Source: Melampsora larici-populina 98AG31
Taxonomy: Eukaryota; Basidiomycota; Pucciniomycetes; Pucciniales; Melampsoraceae
Length of the DNA: 17,867 nucleotides
Assembly: GCF_000204055.1 (NCBI RefSeq)
Contig: NW_006768953.1
Coordinates: 1 to 17,867 of the forward strand
Direction: 5' to 3'
Shown: positions 9,101 through 17,867 of the stretch, piece after piece
Layout: every line of letters begins with the position of its first letter
How positions within the stretch are numbered: the first letter of the stretch is position 1
Position numbers and translations under genes: made by a program
The notes under the pieces: generated by a model
What the model was told of the DNA's origin: nothing
Seen by the model: only the letters and a program-made list of their open reading frames with translations
The model's database searches: none

Positions 9101-10700
9101 ATGTTTGGACGAAATTTTGATTGAAATGGGCAAGACTGTTAAAACAATTGGATTTGATCCTGAATTAGTTTCTTCAATGGATAATGAACTTCTATCTCAT
9201 TATTCTGCGGAGGTTCCCATCTTGACTGGCCAATTGCTCAGCCTCTCCGAATTCAATAAGCGCTTACCTTCTTTAAACTTCAAGCAACAGATGTTCCTGG
9301 AACACGTAATGGACTCTCACCTCCATAACCGACAAATTATCTCCTTTCTCGACGGGCCCGGAGGGACGGGGAAGACTTACACTCTCAATACTGTCCTTCA
9401 TTATTTCTACGGCCAAGGTTTAGTCCCTGTCGCGGCGGCTTCATCAGGTGTTGCGGCGATTCTTCTCAAAAACGGCAAAACAGCACATTCGACCTTCAGC
9501 ATCCCGCTTATAGTCGACGAGGTTACCTCATGTGATCTCACTGGAGCTGATTCCAAGAGTAAAGCCATTATTAATGCTCTGATTATTATATGGGACAAGA
9601 TATCTATGCAACATAGACACGACGTTGAAGCGGTCGATAGAGCACTCCAGAACATCTTGAGAAACAAGGAGCCTTTTGGAGGGAAAAGTGTTATTTTCTC
9701 AGGAGATTTTCGCCAAACACTACCTATAGTGAAGCATGGCACTCTTTGGGATCAACGTGACGCTTGCCTTGTGTCATCGAAGCTGTGGCGGTTCGTCACG
9801 GAGTTCGAACTGACGGAGAACTTGCGGTTGAAAGCTCTCTCTCAAGATGAAAAAAAAACTCTCGACTTTAGCCAATGGATATTAAGGTTGGGGGAAGGGA
9901 AACTTCAAGAAAAGAACTCACAAGTGATCGACATTGAATTTGTAGATTGCGAAGTCTTGGCTAATTACATGCTTATGCCTCATTTGTTGATAAATTGGAT
10001 TTATGACGACATTAACAAAGTTCTTGAACCTGAAGATTGGGATAGCGTGGCCAGTTATTATAAGGAGAGGTTATTGATCACGCCATTGAATTCGACCGTG
10101 AATTCGATTAACGAGCTAATTGTCTCAACACTGCGAAGTGAGGCGGAAATTTGCATCTCAGTTGATGAAATGCATGAGAGTTACTCGGAACCGGTAGCCG
10201 TGGAATGCCTTAACGCCATTGATTTTCCTGGGTTTCCTGATCATTCAATGACACTTAAGAAAGGGCAACCGATTATGGTATTGCGTAATTTGAACCTCGG
10301 CACTGGTCTTTGCAACGGCACCAGATTAGTGATCATGGAACCGTTGAAATACGTCCTCAAATGTATGGTCATTACTGGTCCCAACCAGGGTGATGTTGTC
10401 GCAATTCCCCGGATGAAAATGATTCATCATGGAGATCTAGACCATCCTATTCCATTTTCAAGAATCCAATTTCCAGTCACCACCGCTTTCTGTCTCACTA
10501 TTAACAAGTCGCAAGGACAGAGCATCGAAAAAGTGGGTGTGTACCTGTCGGCCCCTGTGTTTTCACATGGACAATTGTACGTAGCTCTGTCTAGATGCAC
10601 GACTTTGGACAACATTCATATGGCAATTGTATCTGGCATTGGCAAAAAAAGTACGACCAATGTGGTCTCTAAATCGCTTCTTCAGAAAAGGTGCAATTAA
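6138..10700 (+). CDS. Helitron RepHel transposase (HUH Rep plus PIF1-like helicase), one in-frame stop
   Basis: Exons 6138-6432, 6491-7135, 7196-8202, 8262-8343 and 8407-10700 join into 1,441 codons, a normal length for fungal Helitrons. A CxxC motif in CQHCGALRW (residue 40) marks the usual N-terminal region. The Rep domain has FITMTTNPDW (about 430), the HUH motif PHAHIL (His about 499 and 501) and the tyrosine motif YLYKYLTKG (about 630). The helicase has Walker A GPGGTGKT (about 993), WDKISM where WDE is usual (about 1072), SGDFRQTLP (about 1108), TINKSQGQ (about 1374) and a final LYVALSR. It should nick, unwind and transfer a single strand during rolling-circle transposition. Defects: TGA at 6949 (codon 252), and Lys instead of Glu beside the Walker B Asp. 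The 60-bp segment 7136-7195 is in frame, so that intron is less certain than the others (58, 59 and 63 bp). Confidence 0.92.
6949..6951 (+). other. Premature TGA stop in RepHel exon 2
   Basis: The frame before (…DVAALI) and after (GTGEIDCNPRDVIL) the TGA is the same and both sides fit Helitron proteins. A 47-bp GT...AG segment across it would shift the frame, so splicing does not remove it. CGA to TGA by C-to-T change is a simple origin. Confidence 0.8.
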
Positions 10701-10850
10701 TTAATGTAAGTTGTTTCATAGTTGTGAATTGTCCTCAGTTGGACTAGCGATCTGATACTGAGACTTTTCAATTGCTGCTTTCAGTGAAATTGATATTTGT
10801 ACCAATGTGTGATTTCAATTTCTTTATGCACATTTAAACAGTCTTTGCCA

Positions 10851-10856
10851 AATAAA
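10851..10856 (+). terminator. AATAAA polyadenylation-type signal for RepHel
   Basis: AATAAA lies 150 bp after the RepHel stop codon in an AT-rich region that separates it from the convergent gene ending at 11062. Apart from this, 10701-11061 shows nothing recognisable. Confidence 0.4.
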
Positions 10857-11061
10857 ATTAGGACATGTCCACGTTCCTCTATTTCTGATACGACGTAGAG
10901 GTGTTCCCTGATACCAATGCCTAAACTCGTCATATACTAAAATTTAACGCCTTAAATTTCAATATGTTGACTTATCTATTCTTCCATGAAAGTTCCTCAT
11001 GCGCCCAAAATTATTGGCCTCCAACATTGTATTCGGTCGCCTATGTGTATAAATGCAAGTT

Positions 11062-11795
11062 TCAATTAAATATATAAGAATTTGCCTCGACAAATTTGTC
11101 AAAGGAGCTCACCATTATACTCCACCTCCCACTCAGATTATTCCTGCCCACCATTTGACCAATTATGTTGATCTCAGTGCCGATGAATGATTCATCGGCC
11201 CCCAAACTTTCAGCTAAATCTCTCTTGAACATATATTCTACTTCAAAGGTAACATAGTTTAAACACTGTGCTCTATTTGTTAGTCTCAGTATCACACACA
11301 TAGACCCAATACAAACGTACAATTGAGTCATATGATCGGTGTCGTACAATGAGAGATGTTGCAATTTCAGGTATTTGTTGATTGAATTCAACAGAGGTAA
11401 TGTTTCCTGTTCCTATGGCCTGAACTACGTTGACGAGGTTCTGATAAGACATGTAAAGAGTGCAGGTGGCCAACGAGTCCCATCGTTGACAAAATAGATG
11501 AGTTCCTTGAAGGTTGTTGTCAATCAACTTCCCAGCTAATATATGAATGCCGTTCTCCACTGTGAAATTGTCGTGTGAAGCTGGAGGAACAACATCAATG
11601 ACTATCTCTTGGTGGCCCGTATTAGGTCTATAAGACACTAAGGTGGTCATATACTTGACTATTCGAGCCCCATTTTGATCAAAGTTATCCTATTTATTAT
11701 ATGTCAGCAGTTGCTTAATGAGGATAGAGGCATTGGCTTACGTCAGCATCAAGGTCGAATAAACCCGCCACCCAAAGCTGATGATTGGCTGCCAT
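11062..11795 (-). CDS. Second OB-fold-like protein, three exons (208 aa)
   Basis: Exons 11795-11742, 11689-11321 and 11265-11062 splice in phase 0 into 208 residues, starting MAANHQLWVAGLFDLDAD. Introns are 52 bp (GTAAGC) and 55 bp (GTACGT). It is a diverged homologue of the gene at 4250-5432: the LFD words at the end of exon 1, LIVRHRSYD versus LIVKHSDYN at the end of exon 2, then VTFEVEY and a VGRN motif in exon 3 occur in the same order, with both introns at matching positions. It lacks the long Ser/Lys-rich tail. No stops or frameshifts, so it may be functional. It converges on RepHel. An ssDNA-binding role is inference from the OB-like pattern and the Helitron setting. Confidence 0.65.
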
Positions 11796-12240
11796 TTATA
11801 GGCCTCAGAATGCGGTCTCTTTGCCTTAGATTGATTATGTCTACTGGGATTTGAGCGTAAATATGTATGAAAACCTGAAAGATATCATTAACAAAATTGG
11901 TTATGTAACTTCCTATAAGTGTGATTTATTTATGAGACCTGTTTTAATGTCCCGGCCGGTGACAACTAATATGTCACTGGCGATCGGCACTATGTCCTTC
12001 AAGAGTGGATTAAGTTGATGTTTTTTTGCACCTTCCAATTCAGTATTAGGCTGTATTAACCTATGGTGTTGACACCAACTTCAAATGTTTTCTCATCGCT
12101 TAATTGATTGGTCAAATGCATAACAGGTCTTAAGAATACCATGAGGACAAGTAGTTCGTAAGATGATATCCATTTTGACATTCGGCAACACTACATAAAT
12201 AGCTTGGTGCGGTAAAATAAGAAGTAGGAGAGTGAAATAG
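11738..12240 (-). pseudogene. Decayed OB-like gene remnant with frameshifts
   Basis: On the minus strand coding-like sequence runs from about 12240: IYVVLPNVKMDIILRTTCPH, then a short change of frame giving DEKTFEVGVNTIG, then back to the first frame with LIQPNTELEGAKK and ILVVTGRDIKTG up to a GT donor at 11938. Staying in one frame gives two TGA stops, so the copy is broken. The stretch around EVGVNTIG...LIQPN lines up with NGIHILAGKLIDNN of the 11062-11795 gene. A possible last exon (11874-11738) with a basic Ser/Arg/Lys-rich tail overlaps the first exon of that gene. Similarity is by eye. Confidence 0.4.
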
Positions 12241-12316
12241 GTTATATTGAATTGAAAACAAAAGGACACTTCATTTTGACATCGGCTGAAGTATTGAGAA
12301 ATTCAATATTCAGATC

Positions 12317-12827
12317 TCATGTGCGATTCATCCTATGTAACAACCGGTATATGTCACCCCGTTTCAAAGCCCTCTCATCCGCTATGGTGACGCTTTCCGT
12401 GGTTAGGGGCGGGTGCACATTTGCCGCATCGTCATTAATTACCAGCTTACATAGTTCTTCTTTGGAGAGAGTGCGTTTCATGAGTTGAGATTAAAAATGA
12501 GACATTCTTTGAAACCCACTTACCACTGGCGTATAGACGAAAGTTGGTAAATCAAAGACAAGTAAATATGCAACGTTCCTCCTCGGTTCCAGCGTTAATG
12601 ACACAATAGATTAGATTATCGAACAGGTGAACATTTGTCGTACGTCCGTCCTCATTGATAAATTGGTTTTTGCCTTCTGTACCTGTTTTGAACGTGAGTA
12701 TGCTTTTATATCACAGAAATCGAACAGATACCTTACAATTTTCAAATTGTTCCATGATGTGTTTCACCACCTCCGTAGCAGTATCCTTAACGGTGGGTGA
12801 AGGTGGACGATTGCTATTGGGAATCAT
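12317..12827 (-). pseudogene. OB-like gene remnant, multi-exon, frame-broken
   Basis: From ATG 12827 an exon to 12737 ends before GTAAGG. A 54-bp intron leads to 12682, and the joined frame reads EQFEN|CTEGKNQFINEDGRTT and on to YCVINAGT before a TGA. The next frame continues with EPRRNVAYLLVFDLPTF up to a GTAAGT donor, much like EPGKENVFLIVKHSDY before the second intron of the 4250-5432 gene. A last piece (ATG 12481 to TGA 12319-12317) contains RGDIYRLLHRMN, comparable to the FTGHIVGRN region. A frame change is needed in the middle, so I call it a pseudogene; an unrecognised intron is the alternative. Confidence 0.4.
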
Positions 12828-13489
12828 GATTCTTGAAATTGTACAAAGAGATATCTGGTTATAAAATGAGGGTGGTACTTTGACTATGTTTGAGTTATGT
12901 TATTCAATTATCAAAATCAAGCGTCAATTGTTTGATCTTTGATAACTGAAATTTTTGACAAATTGGCTTCAGTCTGAAATATGTCCTTTGAATTGAAAAA
13001 CCTTTGAATTGCGATGGTCCCTTACCGCTGACACATCAACCTGCCATTCATGTTTCTGTGCGATAACGCATTAGAGATTCAGATTCATGCATAGGAAATT
13101 CCCCTGGCGTATACTCAAAATGGTAATTATGCATGTATACAGTGACATGCATTCCACATGAGGCCTATGATCCATCGATCATTAGGCCATCTTTTTAGTA
13201 CATAAACTCATTTTTAGAATGTGATGAAACATAAAACTTCAAGTTCCTTCAATACAAGAAATTTACGATAGTACCCATCGAAACTCAATGAAAATTTTTC
13301 TTTTGGCGGTGTTCAATAGTTACGACAGTGGTCACATGAGAAAATGAAAAAAGGCTTTGTGGTGAACCAAGAGCCGAGCCCTCAAGTGTAACATAGCTGT
13401 TCAAGACAACGCATGGTGTACATCTGATTGAGTACATGTACGACATTGGATAGAATGAAATGCAACGGAGCGGATATGATTGGAAGAGT
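12828..13489. other. Spacer between gene remnants, with a short hairpin
   Basis: I see no supported exon here. A near-perfect palindrome GGCCTATGATC/GATCATTAGGCC lies at 13162-13188. The 95-codon minus frame at 13572-13285 overlaps the end of the neighbouring gene in another frame and has no support of its own. Confidence 0.3.
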
Positions 13490-13806
13490 TTAGATTTGAC
13501 ATATCCTAATCTCAGGGAAAGTCCGGTGTCGCAGACCAATGCTGAACGTATAATTCTTTCCAGTCGATTCATTGGTGAGCCGTCCAGTTCGGTATATGGG
13601 CCTAGGTTTACCGCGAGATTCTAAAGAGGATCAAGGTTAGACTTTGTCTCAACATAAGAAACGGAAAATTTACCTCGGATGAAGTCTACAAGCAAATGGC
13701 CTAGAAGTTCAACTTCGATTTGGTCCTCAGTCATGGCGACTGTCATCCAGTTTACTATCCCAAAACCAGGGACAAAGGTTGAATCGAGGGTTTGTGTGGC
13801 ATCCAT
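13490..13806 (-). CDS. Short OB-like gene or gene 3' half, two exons (87 aa from first ATG)
   Basis: Exon 13806-13674 ends in phase 1 before GTAAAT. A 53-bp intron ends TTTAG, and exon 13620-13490 closes at TAA. The protein starts MDATQTLDSTFVPGFGIVNW and ends FPEIRICQI. The VPGFGIVNW strand corresponds to VTGLGFIST of the 4250-5432 gene, and the intron falls just after the same structural segment. It most resembles the plus-strand gene at 14767-15115: both have GFG(I/F)V.W, a phase-1 intron and an ES.G start of the next exon. The frame is open upstream to 13911, so the true start may lie further upstream, and a 5' part may be missing. Function unknown. Confidence 0.4.
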
Positions 13807-14259
13807 CCTATGCTTAGACTGAAGGTGACGCCTTATTTGATATGTGCTCGATTTATAGATGAGATTGATTTGTCGAATAGAGAAAATTGTGTGCTCGATG
13901 GAATAAAGCAAAGGAGGTTTAGACTATGAATGCTTTATGCAGGTGCTGAGCTTCAACTCAGCGCCTGTCCTAATATACCCCATAATGTTTTTCCCGTGCG
14001 CTGATATGCAATTGGTACAAAAATCTTAAGTTTTGAGGTTATGCCATATGCGGTTTCTCCGTCGAATGCTAATTGTCTTTGACTGCTGTCCTATTTTTGA
14101 GCTTGAAGCGGGGCATTGATTCTCTGCATTTGTTTCGCATAAAATGAACATATGCCATAAATATTAATTTGAGTATTGACAATTTAAGCAAGTCTATGTA
14201 CTAGGCCATAAAACTCGTAAACCACATTCAATTGAGTTTATGCCGATAACTCAAGTATA

Positions 14260-14594
14260 GTTTATAAGAATCGTGGCGGAAGACATTGCGTACGTTCATT
14301 CCAGTTGATGAATCCGGAAAAATGAATATTCAAATCAGGTAATTATATCATGAACCGCGCCCTTGCCAAAACATTGTCGGTCATTGTAGGTTACTTGAAA
14401 AAGGCGTAGTATTAACCAAATTGGAAGGTAGGTGTTGCCGAGCCTTGCCATTTATGTTCACACAGCGTCTTCCGCGAACGGCAAGTGATGTAAGCCTTTG
14501 AGGAAGTGAGTCGAGGTTCGCATTTTGAGAAGGTAAATGGAGTGTGACAATCGTGGTCCGTCTCAGCATAAAAGGAGGCGGTATTGAAGCTCAT
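14260..14594 (-). pseudogene. OB-like gene remnant
   Basis: The minus frame MLRRTTIVTLHLPSQNANLD (from 14569) carries TTIVT as in exon 2 of the 4250-5432 gene, then VNINGKARQHLPSNL, comparable to the glycine-turn strand of that family, before a stop at 14381. Further on, a fragment FSGFINWNERTQ (about 14325-14290) matches the GFG.V.W strand of the neighbouring copies in a separate open piece. Stops between the pieces and no clear exon joints indicate decay. The overlapping frame from ATG 14594 is less likely coding. Confidence 0.3.
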
Positions 14595-14766
14595 TTTTCA
14601 ACATTGCCAAACTTTCGTCTCTGTGTTGATATTAAAATAAAGTACAAAAGCTAATAGATATTGAGATTTTATTTTGCTTCAAACCAAACTGGTTACTTCC
14701 TGTCATACATCAACACATCCAAATAAAGTTCGAATTGCCGTCTTGTTGTCTTCTTACAATTCCAAA

Positions 14767-15115
14767 ATGGTAATCCGATGCGATTATAGGAACGCTTTTG
14801 TCAGAGGATTCGGGTTTGTGCGGTGGAAGAATCTCAACGTTCAAGCCCATTCAGTGCCTGATTGGATGATTGCGCAGTATATTCTTTTATATCTTGAGGG
14901 TGAGAGTCCGGATCTTTGCTATATAATATGGGAACATTGCTAATATGAGTCTAACAGAGTCGGAAGGTGAATCTGCTCCTAAACAACATGATAGAACGAT
15001 AACGTTGGAGGATTGGGAAACTCCGGCTTACATCAGCATCTTGATTCCGGCAATTGGGGAACCCGAAGTCATTGTCATACAGCCCTCATATCAACCTCAA
15101 ATTAATTCATTATAA
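14767..15115 (+). CDS. OB-like gene on the opposite strand, two exons (partial or N-truncated)
   Basis: Open frame on the plus strand with an ATG at 14767 (frame also open upstream to 14674 without ATG). Exon 1 runs to 14899 and contains VRGFGFVRWKNLNV. A 58-bp intron (GTGAGA...AACAG, 14900-14957) in phase 1 joins to ESEGESAPKQHDRTITLEDW and on to IGEPEVIVIQPS, ending TAA 15115. It looks like an inverted relative of the 13490-13806 gene, with the same intron phase and position. The last strands (PAYISIL and EVIVIQ) fit the FTGHIVG...MWIVQ part of the first OB-like gene. It is the last gene before the Helitron 3' end. Whether a 5' half exists is unclear. Confidence 0.4.
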
Positions 15116-15269
15116 CTGGACATATGGCGCGTATGCTGTAAATTTATTGTGGATAATCAAAGTTTAAGGTGTCATGGTCCTAATAATTAATTTTATTGAA
15201 TGTTGTTGCATGTAGAAAAATGTAATACTAAATTATGTTATATGTTGTGAATACCTCAGATCAAGTTTG

Positions 15270-15340
15270 ACTTAGAAATTTTGGCCTGCATTTATTTTGC
15301 CTTGCATGCTTACACTTAAGTTGAGGCCAAAATCTCAAGT
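15270..15340. repeat. Subterminal hairpin of the Helitron
   Basis: ACTTAGAAATTTTGGCCT (15270-15287) pairs with AGGCCAAAATCTCAAGT (15324-15340) with one bulge and one mismatch, about 60 bp before the element's end. The surrounding 15116-15378 has no gene. Confidence 0.6.
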
Positions 15341-15378
15341 TAGGGTTTTGGTTGTACAGGCCACCTTTGAAGCCGAAG

Positions 15379-15403
15379 GCGGGCTTGCCCGCGCAAGCTC
15401 TAG
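15379..15403 (+). other. Helitron 3' terminus: hairpin plus CTAG
   Basis: GCGGGC TT GCCCGC (15379-15392) forms a 6-bp GC stem. Seven bases later the element ends in CTAG (15400-15403), followed by T. This is the classical Helitron termination signal and sits 290 bp after the last OB-like gene. Base composition and style change right after it. Confidence 0.8.
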
Positions 15404-16852
15404 TTTCGAGATAGTAAGTACTACGAAATTATAGGTGAAATCTATCTACAATCTTCAAAAGAACCTAACAAGCAAGGATAGATTTGGTGGAACACTTCAA
15501 AGTGATCATCAAGCCTTTAATCAATGGGTCCATGAAAGATACAACTGGTTCAATAAGTACAACCAAGAAGAGAGACAAATGGATAGATATCACTTCTGAT
15601 ATTTCTGAACCTTTATGGTCAAATGAGATGACAAAGCAAAAAGGAAACTGTATTTGAAATTCATCATCATAAAGAAAGGGCTATCCACTTCAGTCCCATT
15701 CCAATGTCTCTTATAAGGAACCAGTAGTCCATCAGTACACTACAGCTATCAATAGAAAACAAACTTGCAAGGATTTTGATCTGAGTCTTCTTCATCATAT
15801 CCATGTAGTGTATGTGATCCAATCAAGGGTCTTGCACATAGGATAGATTTCATATTTGGTTTGTTCACCATACTTTTCCAATCATCATCAATTGATCATC
15901 ATAAGCTTGGAAACTGGATTTATGAGTTGGGTCTAAATGTCCCAAGAAGCTATGATCATTTTTTGAGACAAGGAAAAAGAGTACTTTTCTAAGAAAACCC
16001 CTGAGTTTGCCTTGCACACTTTTCTCACACTCAACACACTTCACAAAAACCTCAATACAATCCCTGGAAAACAGAAAAAAAAACATTTCTATAGATCCAT
16101 TGCCCTCATCTGCTTCTGAATCTCCTCAATCTTAATCTCCCAACCTCAATCTGTCTTCCTCCCCTTGGAAATTTCTTTCTACTGCCATAAACCACAAAAT
16201 TAGACTACAATAGATCATTTGAATACTTTGATGAGACTGGTCTTGTTCTCTAACCACTATGGGGTGGTTTTGATAAAGGTTTTACAGGAGTGCTGAGGGG
16301 TTCTTGTAGCCCAAAGTACAATTTTATGTTGCTTTAGTTGGTTTGAGGATCTGCAGAGTTTGATTAGTTATGGGATTGGATTTGAGTTGATCAAGTGGGG
16401 TTGGTAATCTGTTTCATGAATCTACACTTTCATTTACCACTTGGTCTTGGTTTTTGGGTAGTTTGATTTGGTTTGATAATGTGTGTTGGTAACCTTGAAT
16501 GAAATGATTGTTTGCATGAAAAACTTCCATTTGATTTATGGATTATTATCCTTCCAGAAACAATGATTGAATTTGATTTATATTTTTTGTGGTACAACAC
16601 TATTGGTTGATAACAATTTCTTCTCATTTGATTTTTAATATGGTTTGGTTTGTTTGTTTGGGTTTTAGGAATATAGGTTAAATAGCAAAGAAATTTAAAC
16701 CTAGTTTACCTTCTTTGTGTTTTTGAATCATGAAGGTTTCCATTTTTTTTTGATAAGAAATCGAATTTTCTACATACAATATATTTGTTTGAATTTCTGA
16801 GAGTGATAAAGTCAGATATAATGCTGAGAAGCAAAGAGTAAGGAGACACTCA
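15404..16852. other. Gene-free AT-rich region flanking the Helitron
   Basis: There is no supported coding region on either strand. The first part (to about 16080) has CATCATC-rich and AAG-rich AT DNA; about 16085-16190 is CT-rich, like a fungal promoter or leader on the plus strand, but no convincing ATG frame follows. From 16240 on it is T/G-rich. Short minus frames at 15865-16086, 16430-16627 and 16678-16914 look like chance openings. Confidence 0.35.
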
Positions 16853-17696
16853 CTATCCAGGTTGTTCAACCTCAAAGTTGGCCATATCACTCCCCATGCT
16901 GCGACTTCCACCACTCTTACCCTTATTCTTTGCGTCCTCTAGATAAGAAGATGATTCAACTCGGTTGACTATGTTGCGCAGAACATCTGCATTTTGCTCA
17001 ATCCGGCTGTAGAACCAACAGGTTGAGTGAGTCAATTTTTTATGGTAATTTATCGATTTATATATTGAAATTGAAATTACCAACTTTTCTAAGGTGTCAA
17101 AATCAATGATGGTTGGCCAACCTTTGGCAACACCCAGTGGAATAGTCTCGCATTCGGCCTGATGCAAGTGACAGAACTCAGCCGTCTGCGAGAACTGCGG
17201 GGAGTGAGGAGAACTTCACATCTATTAGTTTGTTATTTTCGAGTAGCTTACAAAACAATTCGCTTACGTGCAAGGGTCCTCGACTTTTGTTTAGCATTTG
17301 CAAGAGAGTCTGCTTCATGTCAAGCAGCTTTTGCGAGGGTTTGCCAGGGAGCAGATCATCACAAAACGGACACTCATTGTCTTCTTCGCATTGATTGTCG
17401 GTATCGGAACCAGATGATGAATCATCAGGTTCCAGCTTGATTTCTGATTCAGTTTCCGATTCGGTTTCTGAGTCTTCCTCCTGCACAAAGGGTTTGGACA
17501 TTCTAGAAGGGATTTTTGATGTTGCAGTACGTGATCGTGAGCTACTAGATGGGATCACAGAGTTGTTCGATTGTGATTGGGTCAGACGTTGAGGGCAGGT
17601 GGTGATTCGGTGGTTTGGTGATTTACAACCCCTACACTTTTGAACTCGGATCTTCTTGTGGTTCTCTTCCAATTCAAGATTTGATTTCCATCGCCC
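16853..17696 (-). CDS. RTC4-like domain protein with an N-terminal zinc knuckle, partial
   Basis: Exons 17696-17268, 17194 to about 17085 and 17006-16853 on the minus strand read continuously. Near the start is a zinc knuckle of the form C-x2-C-x4-H-x4-C (CRGCKSPNHRITTC). A Ser/Glu/Asp-rich acidic linker follows, then CPFCDDLLPGKPS, and after the 73-bp intron FCHLHQAECETIPLG...GWPTIIDFDTLEKL, which I recognise as the RTC4-like C-terminal domain found in many copies in rust and other basidiomycete genomes. The 5' end is an acceptor-like CCTCAG at 17697, so the upstream exon is missing or lies beyond the window. The 3' end stops at TAG 16853; a GTGAGT donor starts inside that stop, so the gene may continue or be truncated after PG. 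The donor of the second intron is uncertain (17084 or 17080). Function unknown; yeast Rtc4 is linked to telomere capping. Confidence 0.6.
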
Positions 17697-17718
17697 CTGA
17701 GGCAAAGGTGGCTCGCTA

Positions 17719-17833
17719 CGCTTCGCAAAGCTTTTTCAAGGCTTTGCGGCTGCGCGGCGATCTCATGTACAAGCATAAGTGGAAAACTTCTGCGGCCGCT
17801 AACAAAGGGCCACGGAATCGGTCAGCGAAGCGT
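17719..17833. repeat. CpG-rich cluster of short inverted repeats
   Basis: CGCAAAGC (17724-17731) pairs with GCTTTGCG (17741-17748), and ACGCTTCGC (about 17718-17726) with GCGAAGCGT (17825-17833). The block is far richer in GC and CpG than its surroundings and lies just upstream of the RTC4-like exon. From 17697 to the window end I see no other gene. Confidence 0.5.
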
Positions 17834-17867
17834 CAGCGACGTTTCTGAAGCTGAAAAGCGAAAAAAA

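Larger units (their letters stand above)
2345..15403 (+). mobile_element. Helitron (rolling-circle transposon), autonomous type, probably inactive
   Basis: The element is defined by its RepHel gene (6138-10700) and by a canonical 3' end: hairpin 15379-15392, then CTAG at 15400-15403, followed by T. Helitrons insert between A and T, start with TC and end with CTRR. The right boundary is well supported. The left boundary is only a candidate: A2344 followed by TCCCCCCGGGCACG, where composition changes abruptly. An alternative TCTCTACATC at 1819 would also fit the 5' rule. Cargo includes an OB-like gene upstream of RepHel on the same strand and several diverged relatives downstream. The minimum certain span is about 4250-15403. 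Confidence 0.6.

Noticed and set aside
13285..13572. 95-codon minus-strand frame
   Set aside because: It overlaps exon 2 of the 13490-13806 gene in another frame, and no intron phase joins it to the upstream exon.
15865..16914. Several minus-strand frames of 60-80 codons
   Set aside because: Low-complexity, Phe/Lys-rich, no splice-compatible neighbours; the 16678-16914 frame reads across the end of the RTC4-like gene in the wrong frame.
17162..17848. Plus-strand frames opposite the RTC4-like gene
   Set aside because: Shadows of the minus-strand exons; the acidic, Ser-rich run at 17395-17592 is the complement of the acidic linker.

Overview
The window looks like nuclear DNA of a rust fungus (Pucciniales, Basidiomycota), probably Puccinia-like. 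It is AT-rich, its genes are cut by many 50-75 bp GT-AG introns, and the protein families (a Helitron RepHel, a Ser-rich OB-fold-like companion protein, an RTC4-like protein) are ones I associate with transposon-rich rust genomes. The genus is inference; the intron-rich fungal character is visible in the sequence.

Layout. Positions 1-466 (minus) hold the 5' end of a cellular gene with a low-complexity N-terminus, followed by its leader. At 786-879 there is a long hairpin, and at 1025-1229 a near-perfect 92-bp inverted-repeat MITE. From about 2345 (5' edge uncertain) to 15403 lies a large Helitron. It contains a modular repeat array (2437-2989), a five-exon OB-fold-like gene (4250-5432, plus) and a five-exon Rep/helicase gene (6138-10700, plus). 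Downstream is a cluster of short genes and gene remnants that resemble the first OB-like gene (11062-15115, mostly minus). The element ends in a GC-rich hairpin followed by CTAG (15379-15403). Beyond it are about 1.4 kb without a recognisable gene, then a partial RTC4-like gene on the minus strand (17696-16853).

How it works together. RepHel supplies the HUH nicking/strand-transfer domain and a PIF1-type helicase for rolling-circle transposition. The OB-like proteins could bind the single-stranded intermediate, as RPA-like proteins of other Helitrons are thought to do, but this is inference. This copy carries one in-frame stop and a Glu-to-Lys change next to the Walker B aspartate, so it is probably inactive although splicing and both catalytic domains are otherwise preserved.

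Most interesting: (1) the repeat array at 2437-2989, whose modules read on the minus strand as GT...AG units and where two copies differ by the clean absence of a 61-bp GTACGT...TTAG segment, as if one copy came from spliced RNA; (2) the expanded, diverged OB-like family (about seven copies in various states of decay) inside one Helitron.
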